A DNA stretch of 64,000 bases from Glandiceps talaboti (lineage: Eukaryota; Hemichordata; Enteropneusta; Spengelidae), in NCBI RefSeq assembly GCF_964340395.1, contig NC_135551.1, forward strand, positions 6,584,463 to 6,648,462, read 5' to 3'. Numbering within the stretch: position 1 is the first letter of the stretch; each line of letters opens with the position of its first letter. The position numbers and the translations under genes were made by a program. A model generated the notes under the pieces. The model saw only the letters and a list, made by a program, of their open reading frames with translations. It was not told the origin of the DNA and searched no databases. Shown here piece by piece: positions 10,915 through 24,220 of the stretch.

Positions 10915-12370
10915 CATATACAGGTATACAGGTATACAGGTATAATTCTGATTATAGGCCTTATTTAGGCCTCTGATATCAGATCATGGTTAATTAAAGT
11001 CTTATCGGTGCGTATGCTAGCATAGTCTTCAATTTAAATTTCATTTGCAAGTCCTTCCCAGTGTCTATATATTTGCTATGCCTGCTCATGTTTGCTATTT
11101 GCTATGCTGGCTAACGTTTCAGGGCGCCCTTTTCACAACTTTATCTGTATATACTTAATTAATCATTCACTTTGTGAGAGTCTAAGGGTGACCTTTTTGT
11201 TGTTTCTCATCCCCAGTGGAATAATCAGGCGGGGCTGGCAGGCGAAATAAAAAAAGGGGTGCAAGGAAAAAAATCTGTATATTTTCAGTTCTATTCTCTG
11301 TGTTTTCTGTCCTGTCAGTCTCTATACAACTTTTTTCTCTTCTCTTTATTGAACTCCTTGTTACAGGTCTCTTTCCTTCATTTTAGCAAGGTTGACAAGT
11401 CCGTAGAACAACTTTGTAAGAAGATGAATACTTATCATCCTGATGGGTGTATATCTGTAGCCATGAAATATTGGATGATTTTATCAGGAGTACTAATACA
11501 TTCGTCCTATTAATCAAAGTGGCATTGACATCGCTTATAATTTTTTTCAAGTTATCCAATTTAAACTTTAGTATGTAACTTTTTGAAACACTTGCGTGAT
11601 TGTCATCAGTGTGCTAGAGGAATGTTCATTTATATATATCATTACTTCTATGAAACATTTTTCTTCTTTGTGAACTTGTCAAAATAATCCACCTTTGGGA
11701 TTTACTGTTTAAAAGTAATTAAAAGTAATAATGTAAACATCGGTAACATGCCATGCAAGTCTTGGTTGACCTTGCAGTAGAGTATACATTATGCGTCTTC
11801 TGTAACTTGTAAGTGTTGTTACTAATGTTAGCAATAGGCAATAGCAAGACGTTGTTGCATAGTGTCGACACCAACAAATTTACATTCAAATATTCCAATG
11901 CTTAAACTATTTAAATCATCAATCACTGCTCCTTTTGAGTCATTTTGTACAATTTTTGTAATATCCATGCCTAAAACCTGTGTTTATGACACAATTGAAG
12001 CTTGTGTAATTTGTCCTCGATGATACAACTGATTTAAAGCTAAAAACTGGTCAAGAAATAGTTTTTTTGAGGAATGCAGTATGACTTTTATCAATTTTAA
12101 GCATAATTTTGAAAATGATAGAAATATTCTGAGCTATTATTACATTGTATCAAAATGTACGCGCTACGGCATTAATTTCGAGCCCTGTCCCTCATCAAAC
12201 CTCAACGACTTCAGCCATGAAAGACACATGCTGCTCCGACGTAACAAAGGGGGGGGGGGGGGTAAACGACAGTGTTCTGCTAAGGTTTCCAACAAGTGGG
12301 GACAAAGGCCCCTTGGTTGCAAAAAGTGGGGTCATTTGACAGGGAGTTGTGTCAATTATTATTGTGTATG
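10915..12370. other. Gene-free stretch
   Basis: A short ACAGGTAT minisatellite sits at 10918-10944. A run of G near 12249-12262 is followed by a GTAAACGACAGTGTTCTGCT block. No exon or RNA gene is recognised. Confidence 0.35.
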
Positions 12371-12379
12371 AAATATTCA

Positions 12380-14930
12380 TATATATTACCTCGGACCACT
12401 ATAGAGATACTGTGGTATGGGATATTCCATTACACATAGACTAAATTACCTAACTACATACAAATATTCCATTCAAAATAACAGTTCCCAGTAAGCTATT
12501 TTTTGACAATTTTGTACTACACATTACACCTTAGAAAAAGAAGGCAATTAAGTTTATGTAATTTTAAGAGAGTATACTATATATTGTTTCGAAAGATTAG
12601 ACAGCCAGGTAGTCACAATTTTTAATTTGAATATCAATGAATAGCAGTGCTATTTTCAGACAAGGACAAAGCTAAAGAACAACTTCAAAATAAGTCACAG
12701 TGAACATATGATTGAATAAAAACTTTGAGAAATTCTAATCTTGTAACCACTTGTTTCATTTTTAGAAGTTAGTACACTACTGTGTTTATCATTCCCTCTT
12801 TAAATTCATGACCAGGTTAAGAAAAAACAACATTTTGAAGAAAGAAAAAATCCCTGACTTTAAAAAGTACCAAATGTGAACGAATAATTTACAAATAATA
12901 CAGTCAAACAAACTTTGAAATAATTTATTTTTCATTAATTACCGTTAATGGCTGTGTATAATAATTTGGTCCTGCTATATCAAATGACAGCATTAGTTAC
13001 TGTAAACTTGGTACGGAAAGCTGACATTAAGTGTGTTTGAAACTCAGAAATCTTGAACTAAAGCTATTAACAACGTCAAAGTTATTATTTTCTGATTTGC
13101 ACAACAAGTTCGATCTTCATTTCTGACCGGGCGCACATGCATCGGCCGTCTATAGTTGCCATGGCAGTGATCACGCATTGATTCAGTGCCCAACATTTAC
13201 ATGTCACTGTCAACATCATGCAACACGATCCCCTGACACAGCTTTTTCGGAATCAAAATACACATGTACTAATTTTGTTTCCATTAATCTAACCCATTAA
13301 CAAATGAAAATCACAACCATAAATTTGGTTTACTCAGGCTTCTGAGCTGTGGCAGAGAGATGTTCCGATTTCCGGTAGCACGTTCAGTGTTTCGCACACG
13401 TCAGTGAGTAGGGCATCGGTCGCGACAGTGACAGTAGACAACACATGTGACGAGAGACGTCCATTTCGACGTCTCATCTCAGAGACTCCCTCTAATGTTT
13501 CAATTGTAGATTAAGTTTATCAAAGTTGATCTTTTTGTGGCATTTTGTATGTTAACAATAGAACTGTGCGTTGTCACTGTATCTTATATAATGTCAACAA
13601 AACTTTCCTTTACGGAGTCAGTATACTTCTTGTGGGTTTGACGTCAGCGCCTGGCCCTGGACTTAGATAATTTTGATGTCTGCGGTAAAATGAATGTGCT
13701 AAAGCGACGCAAGGTGGGAAAGTTATTGCGTCATTTAGTGTAATTTTAGGGCGGGGGGAGGGGGGCAAAGTTGCAAGATCGCGGCCTCGGCAGAACACTG
13801 CAGCTGGTCTAAGACGCCATGAGGAACGTTTGAGGAACGTTTGATGTTCATTCGAACCTTACAATCTTGCTTTGTTGAACTCAGAAGTCGGTCGGAAATA
13901 AAAACAGTTTTTTTTTTTTATGTCGGAGCTGCAAATTAGGGTCGGTAGGGAGATGAGAAACAGAAAAATAAAAAGGGCCGCCCTAAAATATAATAACAGT
14001 AATTTCAAAATTGCATGTCAGGAAAATAAAAAAGTTTTATAATGACGATAAAAAAATAGAAGGATGAAGTTTATACGTCCCTGGTCGAACCTTGTCGTAG
14101 CATATCAATTTAGAGCCATGTTTACATGTAGACACACCCTGTCTCGTGTCTTCTACCCACAGCATACTACTTTCTAAATATAACATGTCACTGAAATGAA
14201 CCAAATGGAACATTCTAATTCCCGATTATTGTATTCTAATCGAAAATGATCTGATATTTTCGTACTCGCGAACTTACAGAAATCGGATGAGAAAGGGCCT
14301 CACGAGAAGACAACTCATGAGGCAATGTAATAACGTGGGCGAGTTCACTGATCATGGATGGTTGTCTCGGAAATATCTTTTATGTGTACATGTGTGTACT
14401 CAAAAATGTATGGTTTTCAAAGTTGCTGCATCTCTTTGATTTTTTTAAAAGAACAAGCGACCTATCGGTCAGAATAGCTCCGCTGTTTTTATTTTATTTT
14501 TATTTTTATTTTTTATTTTGGTGACATGTAGAAGTGGTTCAGTTCTTCGGCTCTTTACTATGCAGTTTTGTTTTAGCGATGCAATAAAGTGGTTAGTGGT
14601 TTCATATGATGTCTCACTATAAAACACATTTTACACAGAAGTTGGTAATGTATTGTACTTTTATACCATAGTCACCATTTTATAACAAAAATCTACAGTT
14701 ATGAAAAATTGCACAAAATCTCAGAAAAAAATGACTGGGAAATGCACACACACACACAAAAAAAAGAGGATTTTGAGGTTGGCTATAAATAATTCCAGTG
14801 TCTTACAGCTTTAACCCTGGAAAATTTTAATGATGAATGAAATAAACTAGGGATCTAAAATAATTTTGAGGCAATTTGAATTTCAATTTTCTAACAAATT
14901 TACCAAGTCAACAACATTCAACTTGTACTA
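12380..14930. other. Gene-free stretch
   Basis: No exon is recognised on either strand. The segment at 13805-13850 repeats the GGTCTAAGACGCCATG word seen near 9211. Homopolymer and TTTTA-rich tracts occur near 13905 and 14490. Confidence 0.35.
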
Positions 14931-17220
14931 GTTGTAGTAGATATATATATAGGGAAGAAATGTATTAATCGCCATCTTAGTTTCTGTACGGCGACAATCC
15001 CCAAGTACCCGAAAGAGAGTCATTCTCAGCCATTGACAGGGTTCGACACTGGAGTAAAAAAGTCACTATCCCACAGGACTAGTAAAATTGATAACGTAGT
15101 AGTCCTGCAAAAAATCTGGTGGTCCTATCTTTAAGTGCTTTCGCTTGTTCACTTAGGCTCTTCATTTCTCTTAGTTTTTGCTCAACTTCTAATTCACTTT
15201 TCCAAACCCCATATTTATTTCAAACCGTGTGTTGTAATTGAACTGTCTATTTCTTTGTAGTTGTTTGTGCATCATCAACTCATTACTGTAATTTTATTCT
15301 CTTTTTTATGTTTTGGAGCTTCTTCTCTTTTTTGTTGCTTTCTGTGAGTAGTTTGTCTTAATTGGGGGGGGGGAGTAATAAGATGTTATGTGGTCTTATT
15401 TCTAGCTCATAACATTTCTGGTACACATTGATCTAACTATTGCATTTTTAAAAGACAAAAAATTACCTTCCCATGGAGCAAGTCTTTATAGTGTTGTCCT
15501 TAGTGCATATTAGAATGTATTTACAACATAAAAATAAATAAATTTGAAGGTTACCAGCAGTTACAGCAAAATTTTGTTACTAATTACATGTACAAGTCAC
15601 TTCGTCTATTTTCGTGTCTATGTACTTCCGGGTTGACATAAACGTTAAACGTGATAGTACAGTCGACCCTATAATTACTAAGAAATGACAAAACCGTTCG
15701 CAAAATAAAGTTCAGGATTTAAATTTTTCAAACTGAATATCAATATCCACTACACATTCAATAACTGGTTTCGCGTATTTAGAAATGTGCCCCAAAACAT
15801 GGAACACGGAATCGCGATTCGTACCGTGTCAGTGTTACTAACTAAGTTAGCAGTTTCATTGTAGGCTGTAGGTTGTACCGGTAAAAAAACGATCATCACA
15901 TCATGTAGGAAGTACAAAAACATAGAACACGTTGTTTTCTTGCTGAATAAACTCACTGAAATAACAACACGGTCAAATCGCGTCTTCGATTTTGACAGCC
16001 ACCATTGTTATGATTGAGCTTCACTTACTTCCGTTCAACGTGGCCAGTACAGTGTAGAGGCCAGCCTTACCCTTATTATACACAAATCATCGTACAACTA
16101 ATTTTATTGGCTATAATATTAGCTACATTTGAAAGGTCTCACTTGATTGGCTCATCCTTCGCTATTCCCGTTTTCAAGAGACACCCCGCCAGAATAAAGT
16201 GCCACGTAGTACAGCAATGGCGCGAGATCGCCTGTTGGGCGACTTTCCCACCGGGTGTGCTTTTCGAAAACTACACAACACATGCTTTTATGACACGGAA
16301 TCATAGAAAATCTACCCCGTTTCCAAACTAATCGTAATTTTATCGCGAATAGACAACCGGAGTTGGTCAAAATAGCAAATTAAAAATCAAATGACCGTGA
16401 ATTCATCATATAGCCGGTGGTTGAAGTGATCTTTTTTTAAATTTCTTTTCATCACAAAAACAAAATCTGTGTGATCAAAAGTGTTGTAAACTAAACCAGA
16501 AAGAATTATCGGACTGGCTAAACTTCCCGCTGAACTGGAGTAAGGTCCAAGCCTCGATAGTACGTGAGCAAATCGTCTCAAACTAGCGATACAACTTTCA
16601 AAATATAACTTGACATGTCTTCATTTGTTAGAGTTATACAATTCAAGACGGGTTTTCACTCGAAAGAAACAATTCTGTGAATAATGACATTCTGAACGCA
16701 GCGATTTCTCGGACGATGTTAACACTGTAACGTACGGCTGGCAACGACTTGCTTCCGGGTTAGTCCCTCGTACATCCGGGTACTTGAGATTGTCGCAATT
16801 TTGACGCTGTAATTTTGCCACCAATATTGATCGTACAAAAACAAAACTCCATAAATGAACCACAAAGTACTTTCCCTTTCAAAATGTGGTAATTTTAGAA
16901 AGAGTATTATCGTTTTTATTGACGACTGACTCTGTCAAAAATCGTCCCATACACTTCAGTTCACAGGCATTCAAACTTGATCATGAGGGACAGGGAGGTG
17001 CATATACTGGAATGAACCATTCTGTAGGAGGGGTGGATGGAGAATTGGATTTGAAGTTTACAACCCTTTTTCGAACAAATATTTGTCATTTGGGCGCACA
17101 ATGCGTAGAATTAAGACTATAGCACATATTACATTGCTTGTTTGACGTCAATAGTGTCTTTTGAAAAGTTGCACTTTACCTAAAGTCTCGCGGAGTGATT
17201 TCCAATATGGCGTCGGTCAT
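14931..17220. other. Gene-free stretch with a possible diverged element
   Basis: A 20-base word near 14990 (CGACAATCCCCAAGTACCCG) is found in inverted form near 16777-16800, about 1.8 kb away. This could mark the ends of an old transposon, or be two copies of a dispersed repeat. No transposase or host exon is seen between them. Confidence 0.3.
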
Positions 17221-17224
17221 TATA

Positions 17225-17640
17225 CTCATTAACATATTCATTTTTTTTTCAAATTTCAAAAAAAAAATCATAAAAAATAGAAGAGAAGACGTGCTGACTT
17301 GAAATTAACAAATCTAAGTAAGGTACCCTCTGTGCATCAACACACCACATATCAAAGTAATCTGACTTAAAGTTTATGAGGAGTTGATGAAAATGTCATT
17401 TTGGGAAAAAAAATCATAAAAAATTGAAAATGGCACAGATCAACTTGGCATGAACAAATCTGAATAGCCTCCCCCCAGGGAACATGCACACCAAATATCG
17501 AAGAATTCCGACTGTCACTTTCGGAGTAGATAGTGAAGATATAAAAGTTTGACGGACACCTATGATTCACTCTACTCTCTATACCTCAATACCCACCTAT
17601 ACCTAAAGCTACGCTTTCAGCTTTCGCTGACAGCGGAGCT
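17225..17640. repeat. Diverged tandem repeat, about 150-bp period, with palindromic end
   Basis: Two units share an A-rich start (AAAAAAATCATAAAAAAT), ACAAATCTxA(A/G)TA and a CACACCA(C/A)ATATC block near 17340 and 17490. The segment ends with a GC-richer, partly self-complementary tail at about 17600-17640, typical of small non-autonomous elements. Confidence 0.5.
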
Positions 17641-18034
17641 AAAAATACGGCAGTCTGGTTTTCAATGGCCACGTCAGTATCAAACAAACGCTCAAGAATA
17701 GTACATATTTTCTATTTACCTGCTGTCATGTGTGTCCTTGAACTTTTCGATCATAGGGTTGTACGTACTTGTGGTGTAATGAACGATTTTTTTTTACTCT
17801 CATTAATGAATTTTCGCCCCGAAATCGCAACGGAATATTGTGAATTTACCTGGATTGGGACATGAAGTCAAAGACGCTTATTGCCCACCGATGGTCTTTT
17901 TGACATTGGTTAAAATTTCGTCTGTCATGATTTACCATCAAGCAGTGTGGACTGCTTGACTGTCTTGCATCTACTTTATAAGATCCCGGGTTAGCACTAT
18001 CATAATTATAATTATTGACTACACAGGGTAAATA

Positions 18035-19235
18035 TATTTGAAAAGAAGTTTAATATCATCTTGACAGTGAAAGGTAGGGGGAAAGCTTGAGAAGGGAATA
18101 TGTACAGCTGTCACGGGGGGTCCTAGGGGGTTTCCCCCTAGAAGCCCAGGTGGTTTTTAACTCTGAAAAGTCAATTTTGAGACTATTCAGACATTTTTAG
18201 AAAATCAAAAGACAGCACCAACATTAGACTGCCGAGCTTGGGCCTTCGCAATACGGCCCTCGATATCAGTTTGCGATTATACTATTAGTATTACTAGTGT
18301 TGCGCCGGACCGGAGTTTAGATAAAACGTAGGGAAAAAGGCGCGAGCGACTGTCGACAGTCTACACCAACATGTAAAAATCAATTACATAAGGTTGTAAT
18401 ATTTTTGAAATATAGTTTGATAGGATCTTGAAAGTAAGATGTAGGGGGAGACCTTGAGACTGGGATGTGTACATCTCATGGGGGAGGGGGTCCTAGGTGG
18501 TCTCCCCCTAGAAGCCCTGGAGGTTTTTTCCCTAAAAAAGGTCAATTTTGAGACTATTCAGACCCTTTCAGACAATAATTACCAAGCCTTACAAGACAAC
18601 ACCAACATGTAAAAAACAACTACCTAGGGTTGAAATACTTTTGAAATATACTTTGATAGCATCTTGACAGTAAGAGGGGAAGAGCTTGAGACTGGGATAT
18701 GTCCACCTCATGCGGGGGGTCTGAAGGGGTCTCCCTCTAGAAGCCCTGGAGGATTTTTACTCTTATAGCCAATATTTACGCTATTTAGACCCTTTAGCAA
18801 TAACTTAATCCATGCTTTACAAGACAGCAAGTATCAGAAACTATTCTTTATAACTTACACTAAGAGTTGAAATATGTTCTTAAAAAGTTAAATGGCATCA
18901 TTATATACATGTAGTAAAGGTCAGCACATCTAATGGTAGTATCATTGGTAGGGGAGATTTGGAGATTAAGGCAATTTTAGACTATCTTGGCAAACATTTC
19001 ACATCTTGAAAAGACAATATCATCTCAAATTAGAATAGGGTGAAAATATTTAAGAAAAGTTTAATACCAGTATGACAGTAAAAAGGTTGTTGGTGCATCT
19101 GATTGTTGGTTGAATGCATGAGTGACCTCTGGGGGTGAGGAAGTCCTTGGGGTTTTCCCCCTGGCAGATATGGAGTTTTTTGCTTGGGATACTATAGCAA
19201 TGTTTAGGTTTTTCATAACCTTTCAGGTAATATTT
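18035..19235. repeat. Minisatellite array, about 235-bp diverged units
   Basis: The word GATAGxATCTTGACAGTAAG or a variant recurs near 18048, 18417, 18651 and 19060. In three units it is followed by a GGGGG-TCCTAGG-GGT-CCCCCTAGA block that can fold on itself, then by TTTTGAGACTATTCAGAC. Spacing varies from about 170 to 370 bases. No coding sequence is seen. Confidence 0.7.
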
Positions 19236-19239
19236 CCAA

Positions 19240-19738
19240 GCTTCGAAAAGCTAACGTAAATGTACGTTTTAAATTAGTTTCCTATATCACATAAAATAGA
19301 CATGTAACATTAGTATAGGGGCATTAATATATGTATAATAAAGTCACCGGTATGTTAGAGAACTTTAGGTGGTCATACCTAGTGTATAATAGAAACTGGA
19401 ATCTGATAGATGTGGTGATTTGTAGTGTCAATAACATGAGGAGTAGAACAATTTATGAAAATTGCCATTACGAAACCTTCAAGTTCACTTTTGCCCCAAA
19501 CTGCAATATAAGTGAAGCATTGATTGTGAAACAGCCAAGCATTTACATGACATGTTCTGTAACTAGTGTGGTAGCTAGGTAATACATGTATATGTATATG
19601 CATAGTTATGTTTGAACTACTAAGTAATATTAAAGAAATCATGTAAGAAACAGGGACAAGAACAAATATTGACATGTACCACATTTCAGACAGGGCTATA
19701 TGCCATTGTAGAAAGGATTTTTTTCTTCCATCATAATT
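19240..19738. other. Gene-free stretch
   Basis: No exon or repeat is recognised. The open frames on both strands are short and unremarkable. Confidence 0.35.
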
Positions 19739-19850
19739 TAAAACACAATGACCCCCTATCCACAATTTTCAAAACAGCATGACCCCCCATACTGCCAATT
19801 TCAAAAACAGGGTGATCCCCCCTACCAATCCACCCCCCCCCCCCCAGGCC
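19739..19850. repeat. Minisatellite with C-rich units, then poly-C
   Basis: Three units of about 33 bases contain TGACCCCC(C/T), CAATTTTC or CAATTTC and AAAACAG. They run into a C tract and then the dispersed CCAGGCCGAAGAA word. Confidence 0.75.
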
Positions 19851-20154
19851 GAAGAAACTGACCGGTCCCTAATGATAACAATATTTGGCATAGCAATTTT
19901 GCGAATCGAACACACAAGTAACTTTACCCTCTTCGTTAAGAGTATGGAAACGATACAAAAACCACTAGTCGAAAACGGGACATACATCTGTATTTCAACT
20001 CACCGAACATTTTGTATGTGTCCATTATGCAAATGTTGCCATTACCGATTGGAACGAATATATCAAAATTTTAATCGAGCCAGCTGTTTTACAAAAATAT
20101 ATATGATGACAAATACACATACACAAACACATACCGACACATTTACAGTTAGCT

Positions 20155-20406
20155 AGCCAGACGGACGGACGGACGGACAGAGAGACAGACAGCGAGACAG
20201 GCAGACATAGAGACAGAGACAAACATACATACATACATACATACATACATACATAAATACATACATACATACATACATACTACATACATACATACATACA
20301 TACATACATACACACATACATACATACATACATACATACATACAGACTGACTGACTGACTGACTGACTGACAGACAGACAGACAGACAGATAGACAGACA
20401 GACAAA
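20155..20406. repeat. Compound microsatellite (GACG, AGAC, ACAT, GACT units)
   Basis: Consecutive runs of GACG, AGAC, CATA/ACAT, GACT and AGAC. The same compound tract, shorter, recurs at 38774-38971 and starts tandem copy C. Confidence 0.95.
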
Positions 20407-21460
20407 ACCAAACAATAAACATTCCTTCGAAAGCTAAAAAGCTCTCATAATACTCATAATAATAGTTTCAGTGTATGTTCATTCACTTTCTTTAACAATG
20501 ATGTGTGTTATCTATGCTAATAAGGTCATTTACACAGCCTTGCCTCTTTATGCCAGATTTTAACATCCAACATTTAGTTGGAACATTTCGGGATCATGAA
20601 TTGAAGATATTAAAATGACATGTTGCTGTTAAATATCGACGTATTCTATAGCATCGATAATAACAACAGGATCAATATAGCTTAGACAAAGAACATACTC
20701 ATTCGTTTATTTGACTAATGTCACATGTTTATTGTATATGATTTGTTGACAAATAGAAATGATAGGATTGATGATGACGTTTAAAAAAAAACTGGGTCCA
20801 TAATTATGATAACACGTGATTCAGTATCACTGCTAATAATAAAGCTGAAAGAATTATAACACTGTATATACATATAAATCGATTTTAAAACTGTAATATA
20901 ATAACTGGTGCCTCACTGTCTGCTACATGGTAGCAAATACATTCTAAAACTAAAATAACTGATTGCGCTATTCTTTGAAGAAGCATAGCAAAATAAGGAA
21001 TTATTCTAATCTGATCAGGAATATGTTGTATAATAACAATAATTTTTGTACAGTATCATGAATTATAATAAAGCGGATTTATAATACCCTTGCTCTCCGA
21101 AGAGTTCCAGGTGCAGACACAGAGCTATTAAGAAAAAAGGGGATAGAGAGAAACAATTTCAAAGCATGGAAGGATGTACAGAGAAGTGTGTAAACGATTG
21201 AGAGTTGAACAATTGAAATAGGCATGTTTTAAGGGCAGAGCTGAAGGAAGAATTAATGCGAGAATGGGCGTGGAGCTGAAAGAAAAGTTAATGCGAGAGT
21301 GAGCGTGACAAAGACTGGGGATGACTGCCACATATTGAAGGCGCAGTGAAGTGATATGAATATGTGTTCAAAGCCATCACCGAATAACACAAACACAGAA
21401 TAATAAATATTGTCGTCGGACGATATCATTAATTCTATGATTGTTTGTATATTTCTTCCC
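20407..21460. other. Copy A, non-coding left part
   Basis: Present in all three copies. No exon is recognised. Short reverse-strand open frames near 21128-21331 recur in B and C but look like chance frames, because the copies do not keep them selectively. Confidence 0.5.
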
Positions 21461-21461
21461 C

Positions 21462-21550
<89 letters not shown>

Positions 21551-21761
21551 TATATACACATACAAATGAAAGAAGACGAGTCTGATATTACATTGTGGAT
21601 TTACACTACGGACCGTTTCACCAGAAGGATCGTCGGGTGTAATAGTGCACCCGACGATCCTTCTGGTGAAACGGTCCGTAGTGTAAATCCACAATGTAAT
21701 ATCAGACTCGTCTTCTTTCATGTGATCGAGCACTCTACTTGGCGAAAGAAGAATGAAACTC

Positions 21762-21850
<89 letters not shown>
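21461..21850. mobile_element. Foldback element in (TA)n, copy A
   Basis: Two TA tracts flank a 156-bp palindrome at 21566-21721. It has two perfectly complementary 74-base arms and an 8-base loop. It is followed by a short unique piece ending CTCTATG. Copy C has only a short TATATA at this position, so the whole block was probably inserted, MITE-like, after C separated but before A and B did. The Ile-Tyr-rich peptides encoded across it are artefacts. Confidence 0.8.
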
Positions 21851-21851
<1 letters not shown>

Positions 21852-21952
21852 CTTTTGTACTTATATTGTTGTCTTATATATATATATTTCAAGTTTTTTT
21901 ATCGTTCATTTATTTTTTAATTTATGTGATTTTGTTTCGAAACGGCTATAGG

Positions 21953-22260
21953 ACCATACATGGCAGGGGTGTGGCGTAGCTCTGATATGGTCGACTTCCG
22001 GTAGGCCTAACACATCTGCTCACTTAATTAGAGTACATACGAATACATATACAATGGCACTCCTATTGGCAGATGGTATACTTTTTTGTGTTCTAAGTGC
22101 TCTCTATTCAAGTAATTGCGATTAAATGTTCCATGTCTGATTCTGACCTACTCAACAGAGGGCAAAAGGTTGAAGTCGGGGACTAGTGATTTCTCCGATG
22201 AAGGGGTTGGGGGTGTGTGTGTGTGTGGGGGGGGGGATCAGTTGAGTTTTGATTTATCTA
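21953..22260. repeat. Left arm of a long inverted-repeat pair, copy A
   Basis: This segment contains GACTTCCGGTAGGCC, ACATACGAATACAT and TGGCAGATG words. The same words are found in reverse complement and order at 28990-29290, about 7 kb away. Similarity extends loosely over about 300 bp. The left arm is also in B (near 31317) and C (near 40020). Confidence 0.7.
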
Positions 22261-22631
22261 TCGGGCCATCAAACAGACGCTGAACCTGAGGCATCTTTAA
22301 AAACAGCAACGGGCTGATCCTATCTATGGCCAGTAGTTGACATGTTGTTTACTCTCCATTGTTCCACAGAGTACATTCTAGGACCTATGCAATCTACGAA
22401 ATATATTTAACACATATAACACATCGTTGCATTACTGATTCGCCATTTTAAAGCAGAAATAGAGGCAAAAATATGTCAACCACAAAAGTCCAATAAATAT
22501 ATTTCTGATGAGGAGCGGAATGATTATAATTCCCTTGGGTCCACAACAGAGACATCAAAACAGAAAGGACAGAAATATATAGGAGAGCAGGTATTGATTT
22601 TGTTGATGTGCCATAGCGAATGGTATTATTT

Positions 22632-23185
22632 AAACAATAATGTACGCCCTCCCAGCCCATAATGGACGAAAGCAAACTTTGAACGACATAATGGGCGAGG
22701 CGACAGCCGAGCCCATTATGGAGTGCAAAGTTTGCTTGAGTCCATTATGGGCTGGGAGGGCGTACATTATTGTTATTATTTTATAGTTTTGCCAATTCCA
22801 GTGAATTTGTAGACCGAGAAACGCAAAACAACGTATAATATACACAGCGCTGAACATCGTCTGCCATGTTCGGCCCGGAAGCTGAATACTAATCATAGCG
22901 ACACACGTACGTACACGTACACACACATATACACTTCAATGAACTGCTGTGAAGACAAACTTGTTTCATGAATGCGTTGTATTTTTAAACAGTGGAAATG
23001 ACAATCATAAGTAACAACATACATTTCGAAAAAATACCTAGTCGTACGAAGAAACAGAACAAATAAGCTTGTATTGTTATGCTCGTTCCGGGGCCGCGAT
23101 ACCCAATAATGGAGTACATTATCAGTAATAATGTACAGCGATGACGTCACAAAATTCACTGGAATTGGTAATGCTATAATATAAT
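22632..23185. mobile_element. 554-bp insertion with nested hairpins, copy A only
   Basis: Copies B and C read straight across this point, so this is a post-duplication insertion. It opens with a 136-bp foldback: 32-base arms at 22636-22667 and 22740-22771 match perfectly, and an inner pair also folds. A second inverted pair (CCAATTCCAGTGAATTT) lies near 22793 and, inverted, near 23150. No protein is encoded. It is a MITE or two nested MITEs. Flanks are TA-rich, so no target duplication can be read with confidence. Confidence 0.8.
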
Positions 23186-23515
23186 TGATAATATCATCTA
23201 ATGTCCAATATTTGACGGTACATGTTGCCTGAGCCATCAGAGGTCCTTTTTATCGGATAATATCGGATAAAATCTGACTTAGAGTGTAAAATATAATACC
23301 AGACTCTAATATTAGTCTTCTCACGTACAAAGTACTTTTTATCGGATACCATCGTCTAAAAGTAAGTTCTAACCCACATCTAAGCTAGAGTGTAATATTA
23401 GAATTTACCCGATAATGAATATTTGTGCAGTGTCGTGCCTTGATGAAAAATCCGGAAACATAATGCATTTTCAAAACCGAGTATCATGATCAGCTCTGTG
23501 TATGAAGAATCCGTT

Positions 23516-23614
23516 TGAAGTTTTTCAGGGAATTGACGCCACGGCCGTTTTGGTTAGAATGATCCAAACATTATGTTTGTCATGTTACAAGAGGACTTTG
23601 TCATATGAACTAGG
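23516..23614 (+). other. Possible untranslated or coding exon, copy A
   Basis: A stretch bounded by an acceptor-like TTTTTCAG (about 23529) and a donor-like CTAG-GTAAGA (about 23614) lies 0.6 kb upstream of the signal-peptide exon. It is preserved in B near 32350-32434. It could be a leader exon of the same gene. There is no recognised domain. Confidence 0.3.
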
Positions 23615-24220
23615 TAAGATTGACGTGCAATGTTTTCCTTGTCTCTCCCCCTCCCATCTCAGTTTTGCGTCGCCAGTACTTGTACTCGCGATCGTAGTAC
23701 AATCTTGAATTTATTTTTACACAATAAATGTGTCTACTGTCATTGACGAAATTTGTCTTTTCCGTATCTTTTTAAAGCCTGTATTAAGCTGCTATGCTGT
23801 TTGATGGCGTACAAACCCTCCAATTGAAGCGAAAATACAATCAAACGATTATATAAGAAAAAAAATATATCCTTGATCCACACAGATTAATAGATTGGCA
23901 TCATAATACGTATTTCGTAGCCATACGATTATATCTGCCTGCGGGAGTCGAGTACGACAAAATTCCCAGACCAGTTTGTAATGTTACCGACTTATGAATA
24001 TGCTTTAGTCGCCTGCTAAATATAACTCAAATGGTTACCTGTGTGCGTACAGTCGATACCGCATATACCATCTGTCTTGTAGTTTCTACGTCTTCAGACG
24101 CTGTAAGTTTTCTTGAGTATGGGTTGCATGTAGCTCGTTCTCCTGATATCATGTGTATCAAATTAATATTCAGTACAAAATGTCCCGTTCTTAGGGTTTC
24201 TTACAATCACTGACAACGCA

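Noticed and set aside
10726-10917. Poly-Asn protein on the reverse strand
   Set aside because: Artefact of the (ATT)n microsatellite.
12081-12380. Overlapping frames around the poly-G run
   Set aside because: Low-complexity, with no splice structure or recognisable domain.
15040-15070. GGGTTCGACAC word as a tRNA T-arm
   Set aside because: No acceptor, D or anticodon stems can be drawn around it.
20025-20422. Cys-Met-Tyr-Val and Ser-Val repeat proteins on the reverse strand
   Set aside because: They read through ACAT, GACT and AGAC microsatellites and recur wherever those occur (38617-38982, 57359-57787).
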